Shown: positions 23,408-35,030 of the stretch, piece by piece | Position numbering within the stretch: position 1 is the first letter of the stretch | Layout: every line of letters starts with the position of its first letter | From: Halichoerus grypus | Lineage: Eukaryota > Chordata > Mammalia > Carnivora > Phocidae | DNA length: 64,000 bases | Assembly (NCBI RefSeq): GCF_964656455.1 | Contig: NC_135717.1 | Location: 5,952,001-6,016,000, forward strand | Direction of reading: 5' to 3' | Notes under the pieces: generated by a model | The model's input: only the letters and a program-made list of their open reading frames with translations | What the model was told of the DNA's origin: nothing | The model's database searches: none | Made by a program: the position numbers and the translations under genes

Positions 23408-24357
23408 CACAACTTAGTGGATCAAGAAAAAATTACAAATAGAAAATACTTTTGAGGTAAGTGAAAATAAAAATACCACATATCAAAATGTATGAGATGC
23501 AGCAAAAGCAGTGCAAAGAGGGAAACTGATAGCTGTAAATGCCTACATTGAAAGAGGAGGATCTCAAATTAATAACCTAACCATCCACCTAAAGGAACTA
23601 GAAAAAGAAGAGCAAACTAAACCCAAAGCAGGCAGAATGAAACAATAAAGATCAGAGCACAGATAAGCAGAAAACAAAACAAAAAATCCTCAAAACCAAA
23701 AGTTGGTTCTTTGAAGAGATCAACAAAGCAACAAATGTATAGACAGACTGACCAAGGGAAAAGACTGTTCAAATAATTAAAATAAGAAATGAAAGTGAGG
23801 TCATTCCTACTGATCTTCAGAAATGAAAAGGATAAGAGAACACTATGAACTACTGTACGCCAGCAAATTAGGTAACCTAGATGAAATGCAGAAAATCTTA
23901 AAAACACAGAAACCACCAAAAAAGGACTAGAAAAGAAACAGCAAATCTGAATAAACCTAGAACATGTAAAGATTCTGTAATCAAAATACATCCGAAAAAG
24001 AAAAGTCCCAGGACCAGATGGCTTCACTGGTGAGTTCCACTAAACATTTAAATAAAAATTAACCCAAGCCTTCATAAATTCTTTCAAAAATAGAAGACGG
24101 GGGACTACTTCCTAACTCATTCTGTGAGGCCTATGTCACCCTTATAGCAGTGTCAGACAAGGACATCACAGACCAGGATCTCTAATGACTATAAATGCAA
24201 ATAACCCTCAATGAAATACCAGCAAATTGAATACAACAGCATATTAAAAGGATTCTATATAGGACCAAGTGGGTTTTATATCCCAGAAATGCAAGGGTAG
24301 CTCTACAATTAAAAAAATCATTTAATGTAATATATTAATAGAATTCTTAAAACTGCA

Positions 24358-24544
24358 GGGCGCCTGGGTGGCTCAGTTGGTTAAGCGACTGCCTTCAGCT
24401 CAGGTCATGATCCTGGAGTCCCAGGATCGAGTCCCGCATCGGGCTCCCTGCTCGGCAGGGAGTCTGCTTCTCCCTCTGACCCTCCCCCCTCTCATGCTTT
24501 CTCTCTCTCAAATAAATAAATAAAATCTTTAAAAAAAAAAAAAA
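24358..24544 (+). mobile_element. CanSINE
   Basis: Complete copy. The exact 18-base duplication AGAATTCTTAAAACTGCA lies at 24340 and 24545. Confidence 0.96.
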
Positions 24545-25300
24545 AGAATTCTTAAAACTGCAATATCACTTGAATTAATGCAGAAAAGGCATTTGACAAA
24601 TTCCAATACTGGTTCATGATAAACGAAAAACAAAAACCACTCAACAAACTAGGAACAGAAGGGAACTCCTTCAACTGGATAAAGGGCATCTGTGAAAAAC
24701 CCACAGCTGACATCATATTGATGAAAGACTGAATGGTTCCCCCTAATAATAGGACTAAGATTAGAATGTCTGCTCTTGCCAGATAAAAAGCATCCACACT
24801 GGAAATGAAAAAAAACACACACACACAACATAATCTTATCTACAGAAAACCCTAAAGAATCCACACAAAAACTATGGAAGTTAATAAATGGGCTTTGCCA
24901 AATTGCAGAATACAAGATCAGCATACTAAAATCAGTTATATTTCTCTACACTAGCAATGAACAATCCAAAAATAAAGTTAAGGAGATAATTCCATTTTAC
25001 CCTATCAAAGAGAACAAAATACTTACAAATAAATTTAACCAAAGAAGTACAAGACTTATACACTGAAAATTATAATACGTTGTTACAAGAAACTATAAAA
25101 GACTTAAATAGCTATCCCTGTTCATGGATTGTAATATTAAATAACGTTAAGATGGCAACAATCCCCAAATTGATCTACAGACCCAAAGCAATTCCTATTA
25201 AAACCCCAAGTGCCTTTTTATAGAAATGAACAAGCTCATCCTAAAATTCATATGGAATTGCAAAGAATGCTGAATAGTCAAAACAATCTTGAAAATGAAG

Positions 25301-25545
25301 GCGGGGGGAATCAGAGGGGGAGATGAACCATGACAGACTATGGACTCCGAGAAACAAACCGAGAGTTTTAGAGGGGAGGGGAGTGGGGGGATGGGTTAGC
25401 CTGGTGATGGGTATTAAGGAGGGCACGTACTACATGGAGCACTGGGTGTTATACAAAAACAATGAATCATGGATCGCTACATCAAAAACTAATGATGTAT
25501 TGTATGGTGACATAACATAACAAAATAAAATTTCAAAAAAATTTT
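25301..25545 (+). mobile_element. Younger L1 3'UTR tail inserted in the old L1
   Basis: About 245 bases matching the 3' end of the minus-strand L1 at 18712 (GACAGACTATGGACTCCGAG, GGGATGGGTTAGCCTGGTGA, GGAGCACTGGGTGTTATACA). It is severely 5'-truncated, with an AATAAAATTTCAAAAAAA tail. Confidence 0.9.
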
Positions 25546-25646
25546 AAAAAGAGCAAAGTCAGAAGACTTACACTTCCCATTTCAACTTACTATGAAGCAA
25601 TAGTTATCAATACAGTGCAGAACTGGCATTAAGAGAGACATTCTAG

Positions 25647-25864
25647 GGGCACCGGGGTGGCTCAGTCACTAAGCGTCTGCCTTCGGCTCAGGTCATGATC
25701 CCAGAGTCCTGGGATCGAGCCGCACATCGGGCTTCCTGCTCTGCGGGAAGCCTGCTTCTCCCTCTCCCACTTCCCCTGCTTGTGTTCCCTCTCTCACTGT
25801 GTCTCTCTCTGTCAAATAAATAAAATCTTTAAAAAAATAAAATAAAATAAAATATTAAAAGAAA
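25647..25864 (+). mobile_element. CanSINE
   Basis: Full-length copy with an extended AAAATAAAATAAAATA tail. Flanks AAGAGAGACATTCTAG and AAGAAAGACACATTCTAG are a mutated duplication. Confidence 0.94.
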
Positions 25865-26544
25865 AAGAAAGACACATTCTAGATCAACAGAATACAACTG
25901 AGAGTCCAGAAATAAAGCAATATGTTTATGGTCAAATGATTTTTGACAAGGTGCCAAGTCCAATCAATAGGCGTTTTCAACAAATAGTCCTTTCAACAAA
26001 TGGTGCTGGAACAACTAGATACCCACTTGCAAAAGGATACATTTGGACCCCTATCTCACAACATATACAAAAATTAATTCAAAATGAATGAAGGACTTAT
26101 TTGTAAGAGCAGAAACTATAAAACTCTTGAGAAAACATAAGGGTAAATTTTTCATTACTTTGGAATAGAGTGGTTTCTTAAATATGACACCAAAAGCACT
26201 AACAACAATAAAAAATAAATGACTTTACCAAAATTTAAAAAAATTGTGCATCAAACGACACTATAGGAGAGTGAAAATACAACCTATAGACTGGAAGAAG
26301 ATATTTGGAAATCATATACTTAATAAGGGTCTAGTACCCAGAATATATTTTAAAAACTCTCAGAATTCAAAACAAAAAGACAAATAACCCAATTGGTAGA
26401 CATTTCTCTAAGGAAGATACAAAAATGGCCAATAAGCACACGAAAAGATCCTCAACAATCTTTAGCCATTAGGGAAATACAAATCAAAACCACAATAAGA
26501 TAACACCTCATATCCATTAGGACGGCTATAATAGTAACTCTAAA

Positions 26545-26590
26545 AAAGAAAGGAAAGGAAAGGAAAAGGAAAAGGAAAGAAAAAAAATAA
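26545..26590 (+). repeat. (GGAAA)n purine simple repeat
   Basis: AAAGAAAGGAAAGGAAAGGA followed by more A/G sequence, an expansion inside the old L1. Confidence 0.9.
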
Positions 26591-27211
26591 GCGTTGGATA
26601 GGATGTGGAGAAAATGGAACTCTCATTCACCGCTGGTGGGATGGTAAAAGTGTGCAGCCACTATGAAAAACAGTTTAGCAGTTCCTTAATATTTAAACAT
26701 AGAATTCCATATGACCTAGCATTTCTACTCTCAGGTATATATCCAAGAGCACCGAAAACATGTTCACACAAAAATCTGCACATAGCAGCATTATTCATAA
26801 TAGCCAAAAAGTGGGAACAACCCAGGTGTCCATCAACTGATAGATAAATGTGGTCCATCCAAACAATGGAGTATTACCCAGCCATAAAAAGGAGTGAAGT
26901 AGTGATACACGTTACAACATGAATGAACCTTGAAAACGTTATGTGAAGTGAAAGAAGCCAGACAAAAAGGGCCACATATTGTAGGGTTGCATTTTTATGA
27001 AATGCCCAGAATAGGCAAATTCATTGAAATGGAAAGCAGATTAATGGTTGCCAGGGCTAGGGTTGGGGAGATGGAGAGTGATGGCCGAGTGGGTATTGGA
27101 TTTCTTTTTGGGATAATGAAAACATTCTGGAATTCAACAGTGATGATGGTTACACAACATCGGGAATATAATAAAGCCACTGAATTACACACAGTTAACT
27201 TTTACCTCTAT

Positions 27212-27404
27212 TTTTTTTTAAGATTTTATTTATTTATTTGAAAGAGAGAGAGAGATAAAGAGAGCGCCAAAGAGGGAGCACAAGAGCAGGGGGAGCAGCA
27301 GACGGAGAGGGAGATCGATCTTATATGGGGCTCGATCCCAGGACCCCGGGATCATGACCTAAGCCGAAGGCAGATGCTTAACCGACTGCACCAACCAGGT
27401 GCTC
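27212..27404 (-). mobile_element. CanSINE, diverged
   Basis: Reversed copy with an altered head (GACTGCACCAACCAGGTGCT) at the 3' end of the old L1. No clean duplication is visible. Confidence 0.9.
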
Positions 27405-27442
27405 CAACTGCTACTTCAATTTTTAAAAAGAGAAGAAGAAGG

Positions 27443-27668
27443 GGGCACCTGGGTGGCTCAGTTGGTTAAGCACCCAACTCCTGATTTCAGCTCAGGTCAT
27501 GATCTCAGGGTCGTGAGACTGAGCCCCATGTCCGGCTCCTTGCTCAGCGCAGAGTCTGCTTGGGATTCTCTCTCTCCCTTGCCCCCTGCCCCTCCTACCC
27601 CCATCCCTACCCCCTGCTCGTGCGCACACGCTCGCTCTCTCTAAATAAATAAATAAAATCTTAGGGGA
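27443..27668 (+). mobile_element. CanSINE, tail facing away from the previous copy
   Basis: The head GGGGCACCTGGGTGGCTCAG and a long CT tract including CCCCATCCCTACCCCCTGCT. Flanks AAAAAGAGAAGAAG and AAAAAAGAGGAGG are a likely duplication. With the preceding minus copy it forms a head-to-head inverted SINE pair about 40 bases apart. Confidence 0.93.
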
Positions 27669-27689
27669 AAAAAGAGGAGGCAATTCTAT

Positions 27690-27960
27690 ATATACTGATA
27701 TGTATGGAAGCTTTCCAAAGATACATCATTGGGTGAAAAAAGCAAGGTACAGAACTGAGTCTATGTTTTCCTTCAAAAAGAGGGGTAGGGAAAGGAAGAA
27801 TATATAAGCATTTTCATCTAACACATCTTTGCAAAAATAAACAAGAAAGTGCTACCACCAGAATGTCTCTGGGGAAGAGAATTTCAAGGCTAGGGGCAGG
27901 TGTGAAAAGACTTCCTTTTTAAAAGAAGTCACCTTACACAGTCTACATGTTACGCCACAT
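27690..27960 (+). mobile_element. Old L1M 3'UTR-like fragment (tentative)
   Basis: AAAAAAGCAAGGTACAGAAC, then AGAATATATAAGCATTTTCA and TGTCTCTGGGGAAGAGAATT is the order seen in old L1M tails. It is strongly diverged, and a C-rich tract follows at 27971-28003. Confidence 0.45.
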
Positions 27961-27971
27961 ACAGATACTTT

Positions 27972-29539
27972 CCCCCACCCCCACCTCCCCACCCCCACGC
28001 CAAAAAAAACCAAATTGACCTTTGTAAAAGAGGAAATACTGAAATAAAGGGGTGGTTATATAATGAAAATATGCTCATGGGAAGACTGCTGATCCATGCC
28101 GGGGGAGAAACACTGGGTGGGAATGAGATTTACATGTTCGTGTCTAACAACGAAAGGTGCTGGAATACTGTTGTAGAATATCATCACACCGTTCGCAAAC
28201 CTAAGGGCATATGAATGGCATGACGGGGCCACAGCAGAAACTGGAAGGCTGTCCTAAGGATGCTGCCCAGCAGGCAGTGCTCAGGCTCCCCGGCCCCTCC
28301 CGCCTCCCACTTGAGAACCTAGCTCTCTAGTCTGGGACCTGTGGACACTGACAGGTAAGGGAGTTCATACTGAAAGGATGTGAAAACACGTATTCCAGGA
28401 AAGAGAGGGAGATTGTGTAACACACCATGATTGTCCTCAACACCCTACTTTCAACTCTTTCTCTGGACTCTGAAGATCTTCCAACTGTATCACTCTCCCT
28501 AAAAATTAAGTGTACTGGTTTAATTCACGGCTTCTAAGTTTCCAAGTCAATTTACAGGTGTCAGACAAAAGGAAGTCCTATCATTACCCATTACTACCTA
28601 CCACCTACAATACAACCCAAAACAAAGTGCTTGTTTTAGCCATACTTCCTCGGACTGGGGACTGTTTTCCATTTTTGTCGGATTACCATCAAGCCTTGTC
28701 CCCTTATCCTTCAATTCCTTACAGAAGCTGCTAGTGATTCTGGCTGCAATGGCAGAACCACCTCTCCCGACCCGCCTCAAGCAGCTGGGAGTGACAGCCA
28801 GTCCCTTCCTGCCCCATCTTCTTTATTTAGAGAGCAGGGAAAAAAAAAAAAAAAACAACCACCACCAAACCTGGAAGCCCCACACAGCAGCTGCTTTTGC
28901 GGTCTGTGACTTAATTTAAGGAAGTATTCTATGAAACCTCTGAAAAGAATCTAAATTTAGATTGAAGTCTTTCACCACCAATACCAGACTCTCCAGCTAG
29001 GGAACCCACACACACAGCAGCGCAGTGAGGGGAAAACAACAAATTTAAAATCCATGTGAATGTGTCATCACTGAGGGAAGTGAAGCTGGCATTATTCAGG
29101 CCAAAGAAATTTTCTTCTGGTACCACCGACATCTGAATTCTCAAAAAAGGAGTAGTGACTACAAAAACTTACAGGGAAAGAAACAGTGACATAAGGGAGA
29201 CACGTTTTCTTTAGAAGATTTCTACTAAGAGAGCAAAGAAACACTCTATATACCAGAATGTCTGTAACGACATAAACCCAGCATCGGAGTATTAAAATCA
29301 ACATATTGTCTAAAAGAAGTTCTCTAACACTGAGTCAGACAGGAAGGAAAAACCATCTACTTAGCACTATTTCCCCAACACCTCACTCTTCCCAAATGTG
29401 TCAACTGAGACCTTGAACTGTGAGATAAGAGTCACAGCAAAAACACTGGGGTGACTCGAGATTAATGGCAATTAACAGGGAGATAATGCTCTTTTGTCTG
29501 CATTTTTTTTTCACCTTGAAGAGTAAATCTGATCCATTT
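27972..29539. other. Intronic sequence free of recognisable repeats
   Basis: Apart from a C-rich tract at 27971-28003 and an A run near 28841-28854, no repeat or exon was identified. 30030-31029 is similar. Confidence 0.5.
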
Positions 29540-29553
29540 AAAAGCTGATCTTC

Positions 29554-29747
29554 CAGGACGCCTGGGTGGCTCAGTCGGTTAAGCGTCTGTCTTCAGCTCA
29601 CATCATAATCGCAGGGTCCTGGGATAGAGCTCTGCATCGGGCAACCTGTTTGTTGGGGAGTCAGCTTCTCCCTCTCCCTCTGACTCTCCCCCAGCTTGTG
29701 CTCTCTCTCTCTGACAAATAAATAAAAATCTTTTAAAATAAATAAAT
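29554..29747 (+). mobile_element. CanSINE
   Basis: Flanks AAAAGCTGATCTTC (29540) and AAAAGCTAATCTTC (29748) differ at one base. The body carries several private changes (GGGCAACCTGTTTGTTGGGG). Confidence 0.94.
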
Positions 29748-29820
29748 AAAAGCTAATCTTCTCAATGTTCCATTCCCCAAATAAAAATATTATATATAAT
29801 TTTCAAATTAACATTCAACA

Positions 29821-30013
29821 GGGGCGCGTGGGTGGCTTAGTCAGTTAAACATCCGACTCCTGATTTCCACTCAGGTCATGATCTCAGGGTCCTGGGATCG
29901 AGCCCCGTGTCGGGCTCCACACTTAGCTGGGAGTCCACTTGAGGATTCTCTCTCACCTTCTCCCTCTGCCCCTTTCTTTCTCTCTCTCTCAAAAATAAAG
30001 TAAAATAAAATAA
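29821..30013 (+). mobile_element. CanSINE
   Basis: The exact duplication AAATTAACATTCAACA lies at 29805 and 30014. The head reads GGGGCGCGTGGGTGGCTTAG and the tail TAAAGTAAAATAAAATAAAA. Confidence 0.95.
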
Positions 30014-31029
30014 AAATTAACATTCAACATCCTATACTACTTCGTACTCCAGAAAGTTTCTATTTTACAAGCCATATCCATAGACAGATTTCAGCAGATA
30101 ACTGTGGTAAAAAGATAAAAACGAGAGTGAAATTTCTCTGTTCTTTCAGGCTTGCATCCTCCTCTTCTCCCTACCCCCAATCAGCTGGGAAACATTCCCA
30201 GATTCTTCTCAAGCTTAGTTTGGAAGTAAAACTCAGCCTTGATAAACACGTAGCCCAGGAAATGCTTTGGATCACAGACCACTTAGAAGACTCGGTCTGT
30301 CCTCCCCCAAGAGACCTCTTTTCAAACTCTGTTTGAGAGGCGGGCAGGCAGTTTTATATTTTCACTAAAACCTCCTGGAACATTGCTGAGAGATAAAATC
30401 ATTGCAGTCTGACAACTAAACAGTTGTGGAGGGAAGCACCACACCCAAGAACAAGCTCCTCAGGCTTCGGGGGAAACTATTGTTCCAGTGGGTTCCCCAC
30501 AGCACTTGGTCCCTGTGGAGATCAGGGAGCCAGGAGAAGAAGAGCCTCCACTGACTGAGCATGTTTCTGACGAGGTGCCATCTTGGTAGCTGCCTGACGC
30601 TGTCAGGACATAAAGAAACAGCTACACTGACTCGTTCTTTAGTATTTTTGAAGTGTTAATGTCCTTAGCCCTGCACTACCAAAAAGAAGGACTCAGTCAC
30701 ACAGATATCAACCGTATTTCTTTTTACATAATCATAATTTCACATCATTTCTCTTGAGTCTTCAGGACAACCACTGGTGTTATAGTTGGGTACTGTCCAA
30801 AATGTCTCCAAGACCCAACAATTATCCATACTAGCAAATTCTCTCCTCAACCTGGTTCATGAGTTCACACGCTGGATTAAGTGGAACCACAGGATGCTCT
30901 ATCTCAAAGTGACAACCAGCTTCATGACACTATTAAATAGAATATAAAATTCTTTCACAGAGAGTGGGTGGTGAGGAGGCCTGGGGACCAAACCAAACAG
31001 AAAAATATCACCGGGATAGCCTAAACAAT

Positions 31030-31291
31030 GTTCAAACTTTTACAAACTGATGGGTACCAGAGGGAGGGGGGTGAGGGTGGGGAAAAATGGGTGAAAGGGA
31101 GTGGGAGGTACAGGAATGAGTGAGTCATGGGGACAAAAGTAGAGTCGAGGGAATACAGTCGACGGTACTGTGACAGCGTTGCATAGTGACAGATGGGGAG
31201 CAGAGCCTCATGGATAGAGTTGTCGAATCACTGCTGTACACCTGAAACTCATGTAATATTGTGTGTCAATTATGCTTCATTAAAAAAAAAA
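31030..31291 (+). mobile_element. Carnivore L1 3'UTR fragment
   Basis: AATGAGTGAGTCATGGGGAC, then GTTGTCGAATCACTGCTGTA, CACCTGAAACTCATGTAATA and a TTCATTAAAAAAAAAA tail match an L1 3' end class seen in carnivores. It is severely 5'-truncated. Confidence 0.75.
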
Positions 31292-31321
31292 GTTTAAATT
31301 TTCAGAAGTCACCAAAATTTT

Positions 31322-31657
31322 ATAGTTGACCCTTGAACAACAGGGAGCTTGGGGGGTAGGGGCATTGACCCCTCTATCCCTGTGCAGTTGAAAATCTGTG
31401 TATAACTTCTGACTCCCCCCAAAACATAACTACTAACAGCCTACTATTGACTGGAAGGTTTACTGGTAACATAAACTGTCAGTTAACATGTATTTTGTAA
31501 TGTTCTATGTATTATATACTATATTCTTGCAATAAAGCTAGAGAAAAATTAAAATCATAAGAGAAAATACATTTACAGTACTGCACTGTATTTATTTAAA
31601 AAAAAATTTGTAAGTGGACCCATGCGGTTTAAACCCATGTTGTTCAAGGATTAACTG
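31322..31657. mobile_element. Tigger2-like non-autonomous DNA transposon
   Basis: The left end GTTGACCCTTGAACAACAGG and right end CATGTTGTTCAAGGATTAAC are inverted repeats bounded by TA on both sides, as in Tigger (pogo/Tc1-mariner) elements. At about 335 bases it contains no transposase. The family assignment is from the terminal sequence. Confidence 0.85.
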
Positions 31658-32109
31658 TATTTATTTTTTAGTGGAACTGTAATTACAGAGTAATGTTTCA
31701 GTGATATATGTGTGATACATAATCAGACACAGTTTATTCTGATTTTTAGTAAATAATCAATAGAAATGTAGGCCAAGTCAGAAATAGCAATAAAAAATAA
31801 ATATTAAATTGGTAAGAGGAGGTGGAAATTTGAGAATATTCACTTTCCTTTTCATATTGTTACTTATCTTTGTCACAATAATGCTAGTGCCATTTTCCTC
31901 CTCCATAAACAACCTTCGAAGTGGAAAGGTCAATTGAAAAAGAGAGCTCCTAACTGAATGACGTTTAATGACGATTCTAATTTGGAGACAAAAAAAAGAA
32001 AAGAACTAGATTCAGAAACAATGTTTACACCAACTTATAAAGTAAGAAGCAAAGTATACCACTTACAAGATAACTCGGGGAAGTCTCCAGCAATGTAAAC
32101 CCTACCAAA

Positions 32110-32262
32110 TGCTGGGAAACAGCTGGGTGCTGAATTACTCCATTTATTCCTTACAATAACCTTATGAGGTTATTGTCTGAGGCTTAAAGTCGAAATGCAT
32201 GATTTGCCCAGACACTGGTATGTGGTGGAACTGGGTGGACTGACTCCACAGTCTCCAAAACA
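32110..32262 (-). mobile_element. MIR fragment
   Basis: CCATTTATTCCTTACAATAA, CCTTATGAGGTTATTGTCTG, GATTTGCCCAGACACTGGTA and AACTGGGTGGACTGACTCC is the antisense MIR order, diverged. Confidence 0.6.
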
Positions 32263-32264
32263 GG

Positions 32265-32370
32265 GACAAGAATAGTACCTACTTAGTAAGTTTATTGAGA
32301 GGATAATTCATGAAACGTGCCTAGCATAGTGCCTGCCTGGTGAGTAATAAAAGCCTCAAGAATTGACAAA
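32265..32370 (+). mobile_element. MIR 3' fragment
   Basis: AAGAATAGTACCTACTTAGT, then GAGAGGATAATTCATGAAAC and CTAGCATAGTGCCTGCCTGG matches the MIR 3' half on the plus strand. It abuts an antisense MIR piece. Confidence 0.65.
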
Positions 32371-33489
32371 TATCTTATTATTGCCTACAGTGACCCCAAT
32401 CCTGAGCAGCAAAGCTGGACAGGAAAACCCAGGTCAGGCGTGTCCTAAAACTCACAGTCAACCACAGAGTTCACCTTAGAATTCTACAGTATGTAGTTTG
32501 TACACCTGACCTAGTTTCCATAAAAAGAGCCAAAGGGCAGAAGGGGCGCTCCAAAGAGTAACGTCCCAACACTAATGGAAGTAGTCCCAGTGTCCAGAAA
32601 AAGGGGTTGGGGGGGGTGGGAAAATCACTACACAAACACCAACTTAGCATTCATACTGGGGGAGCCATAGCTGGGCTCCACTTAGAACTTCTAAGAAGGT
32701 CTTAAGAAAGCACGTTGCAATAAACCAGCAAGATACTAAAGTGAGTACATCGGAGGAAGGGCTAAGGCAGCTTTCCCGCTGCATTTTCTCAGGATGTCCA
32801 ATGCCATTTAGTACCCGACATCACTTAACTTGCTTTACAGACATTTCTTACCCCTTCTAATTGGAAGGGTTTTTCTAGGGCCAAATAAGGAATCTGATGT
32901 TAACTTTGTAACAATGCACAGTTTGGGTAAGTAACAAGTACTTTCCTTCATCTGGTCTCTATCCCCTTCCTGATGTCCAGTATGTGGACAGGCAACCTAG
33001 CACTTAGTAGTTTTTCAATCAATGTTTGTTAAAAGAAACTTTGTAGACCATTTAGTCTAAACTTGGCCCCAACAAAGGATTCCTTGTAAAGCCCCTAGAA
33101 AGTCGATCATCCAGCGTTTGCATAAACACAGTCACACACAACACTTACTACTTCATGAAGGGGCCAAATTTAGTCCCTAGTTAGACGGTTCTTTCTCGCT
33201 GTTACCAAGTTCCCCTCCCATAGCAGCCACAACCGGAGGCATAACAACTGACCTCCTCTAAGCACTTACCCTGTGTACCCTTTTTCTAGCACTTTCCACA
33301 GCTAGAAAGTGGCAAAACTAGAACTGGAACACAGGCCTGCAGCGTAGCAGGCTCTTCGCCACTATACAACTCCATTTACTGGATCCTGTGCTGCCCTCTG
33401 GGCACAAAAGAGCCCCTTCGTACACGGCAGGCCTCTAAAATCAGAATTCCCTATCGAATCTCTCTACTGCTACCCAGACCCCTCCAGCC
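32371..33489. other. Intronic sequence, nothing firmly assigned
   Basis: Includes a G run near 32603-32620. A weak old-repeat impression at 32950-33025 is not strong enough to call. 31658-32109 is also unassigned. Confidence 0.45.
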
Positions 33490-33830
33490 TGTCACTGAAG
33501 CCTGGGTCCTCTGTTGCCTCCGTCTGGCCACACTCTTGCCCCATTCCATCTTTGCACGTGCTATTACCCCATGGTCCCTCTCCCCATGCACATCTTTCCA
33601 GAGCTACTTCAAATTAGGCCTCCCCAGCAGCCAGACCTCTGTAGCCCACAAAGAGTTCTCTTTTCAATCTGGCACCTTTAAAAAAAAATTTTTTTTTAAT
33701 GCTCAACTGTTTCTAGTGACAGTCTCACTCCCTACTGTACTGTTAAGTTCCCGGTAGAGACTATTTTTGTAACATTCCTCTCATCCTTAACACTCTTAAG
33801 TATTGTGCTCAATCCTGAGTAAGGCAGCAT
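33490..33830 (+). mobile_element. L2-like fragment (tentative)
   Basis: CCATTCCATCTTTGCACGTG and ACCTTTAAAAAAAAATTTTT with a pyrimidine-rich body resembles the L2 3' region. Identity is too low to be sure. Confidence 0.4.
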
Positions 33831-34077
33831 ATTGGCTTTGGTGCTTATTCTCCTTTAGAAATAATCTGACTAGAAAATTAATATCAAATTCAAATGCAAA
33901 AATTATGAACTATGTTAAAGAATGAAGTGTCACTAAAATAATACAGTCCTTATTTCTCCTTTATATTTTTCAACAGATATATATTCCTTTAAAAAAATAG
34001 ATATGCTACCTTTGAGTAGTAACACATTGGGGGACAATGTATTTCTCTGATATTTCTTTAAAATGATTCTTCTTTAG

Positions 34078-34296
34078 GGGCGCCTGGGTGGCTCAGTCGT
34101 TAAGCGTCTGCCTTCGGCTCAGGTCGTGATCCCAGGGTCCTGGGATCGAGCCCCGCATGGGGCTCCCCGCTCGGCGGGAAGCCTGCTTCTCCCTCTCCCA
34201 CTCCCCCTGCTTGTGTTCCCCTCTCTCACTGTGTCTCTCTCTGTCAAATAAATAAATAAAATCTTAAAAAAAATAAAATAAAAATAAAAATAAAAT
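34078..34296 (+). mobile_element. CanSINE, full length, young-looking
   Basis: The body is close to the apparent subfamily consensus. The exact 18-base duplication AAAATGATTCTTCTTTAG lies at 34060 and 34297, and an A-rich tail carries AAAAT repeats. Confidence 0.97.
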
Positions 34297-34499
34297 AAAA
34301 TGATTCTTCTTTAGTGAGATGCCCTTTTGTCCTTAAGCTATCAGATAATCTGAACTGGGTTTATTTGGTGTTACATTTAACAGCACTTCATAGCTGTTAA
34401 AAAGAAATGGGCAACATCAATCAGGAAATGTTGATATGATGCAGAAACAAATTAACATAACAGGTTTTTACCCTGCTATCACTACATATCCACCATAGG

Positions 34500-35030
34500 C
34501 TGGGTCATCGTCGGGGCGGTGGTAGGGGGTGGTGTGTGGGCCAGGGCAGAAGGGGACTCTCTGCTCCACACAATCATTCAGGGACCCAGGCTGATAAAGC
34601 CTCCACCATATGCCACACAGTTCCCAGGGCTCCACAGAAGAGCTGGAGGCTCTTACTGCTTCAGCCCCACGGTGGGACAAATCACTTCTCACAGTTCACT
34701 AGCCAGAACTAGTCATGTGGGCCCACCTAACCACAAGGCTTCTGAAGAGCAGAGAAGTTTCTGCTACAGAGGCAGCTGTGGGTGTATGAAAATGGAGCAA
34801 TCCCTATATTATGTGAAAAAGCAAGATGCTGCACATCATATCCTATCATCTGTATTAAAGAGAGGGAGATAAGGAAGGGAACAGAGAACCTTTGGAAGAA
34901 TACAAGAGAAACTAGTAATGCCATGATAATAATAGTTACTTCTCTAGAGGCAAGCTGGTTGACAAGGGACAGGGAGGGTAGGAGACTTATTTTTAATGAA
35001 TACCCTTTTATATCATATGCATACATAATC
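34500..35030 (+). repeat. Old interspersed repeat pieces, family uncertain
   Basis: CACTAGCCAGAACTAGTCAT, GTGGGCCCACCTAACCACAA (34690-34735) is a motif of a common old mammalian repeat. 34900-35020 (ACTTCTCTAGAGGCAAGCTG, GACAGGGAGGGTAGGAGACT) resembles an L1M tail. Boundaries are not resolvable. Confidence 0.35.

Larger units (their letters stand above)
22470..27210 (+). mobile_element. Old L1, ORF2 most of its length plus 3'UTR, with four insertions
   Basis: It follows L1 ORF2 in order from the endonuclease region (ACTATATGCTGTCTATAAAT, about 22540) through RT-region landmarks (CACTATGAACTACTGTACGC, about 23842; CAGGACCAGATGGCTTCACT, about 24010) and ACAAATGGTGCTGGAACAAC (about 25997), to CATGGAGTATTACCCAGCC-like sequence near 26870 and a 3'UTR ending near 27205. 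After removing three SINEs, a younger L1 tail and a purine repeat, about 3.9 kb remain. Stops and frameshifts throughout show it is dead. Confidence 0.9.

Noticed and set aside
23617..24924. Several minus-strand frames with phenylalanine/serine-rich products
   Set aside because: They are antisense shadows of plus-strand L1 ORF2.
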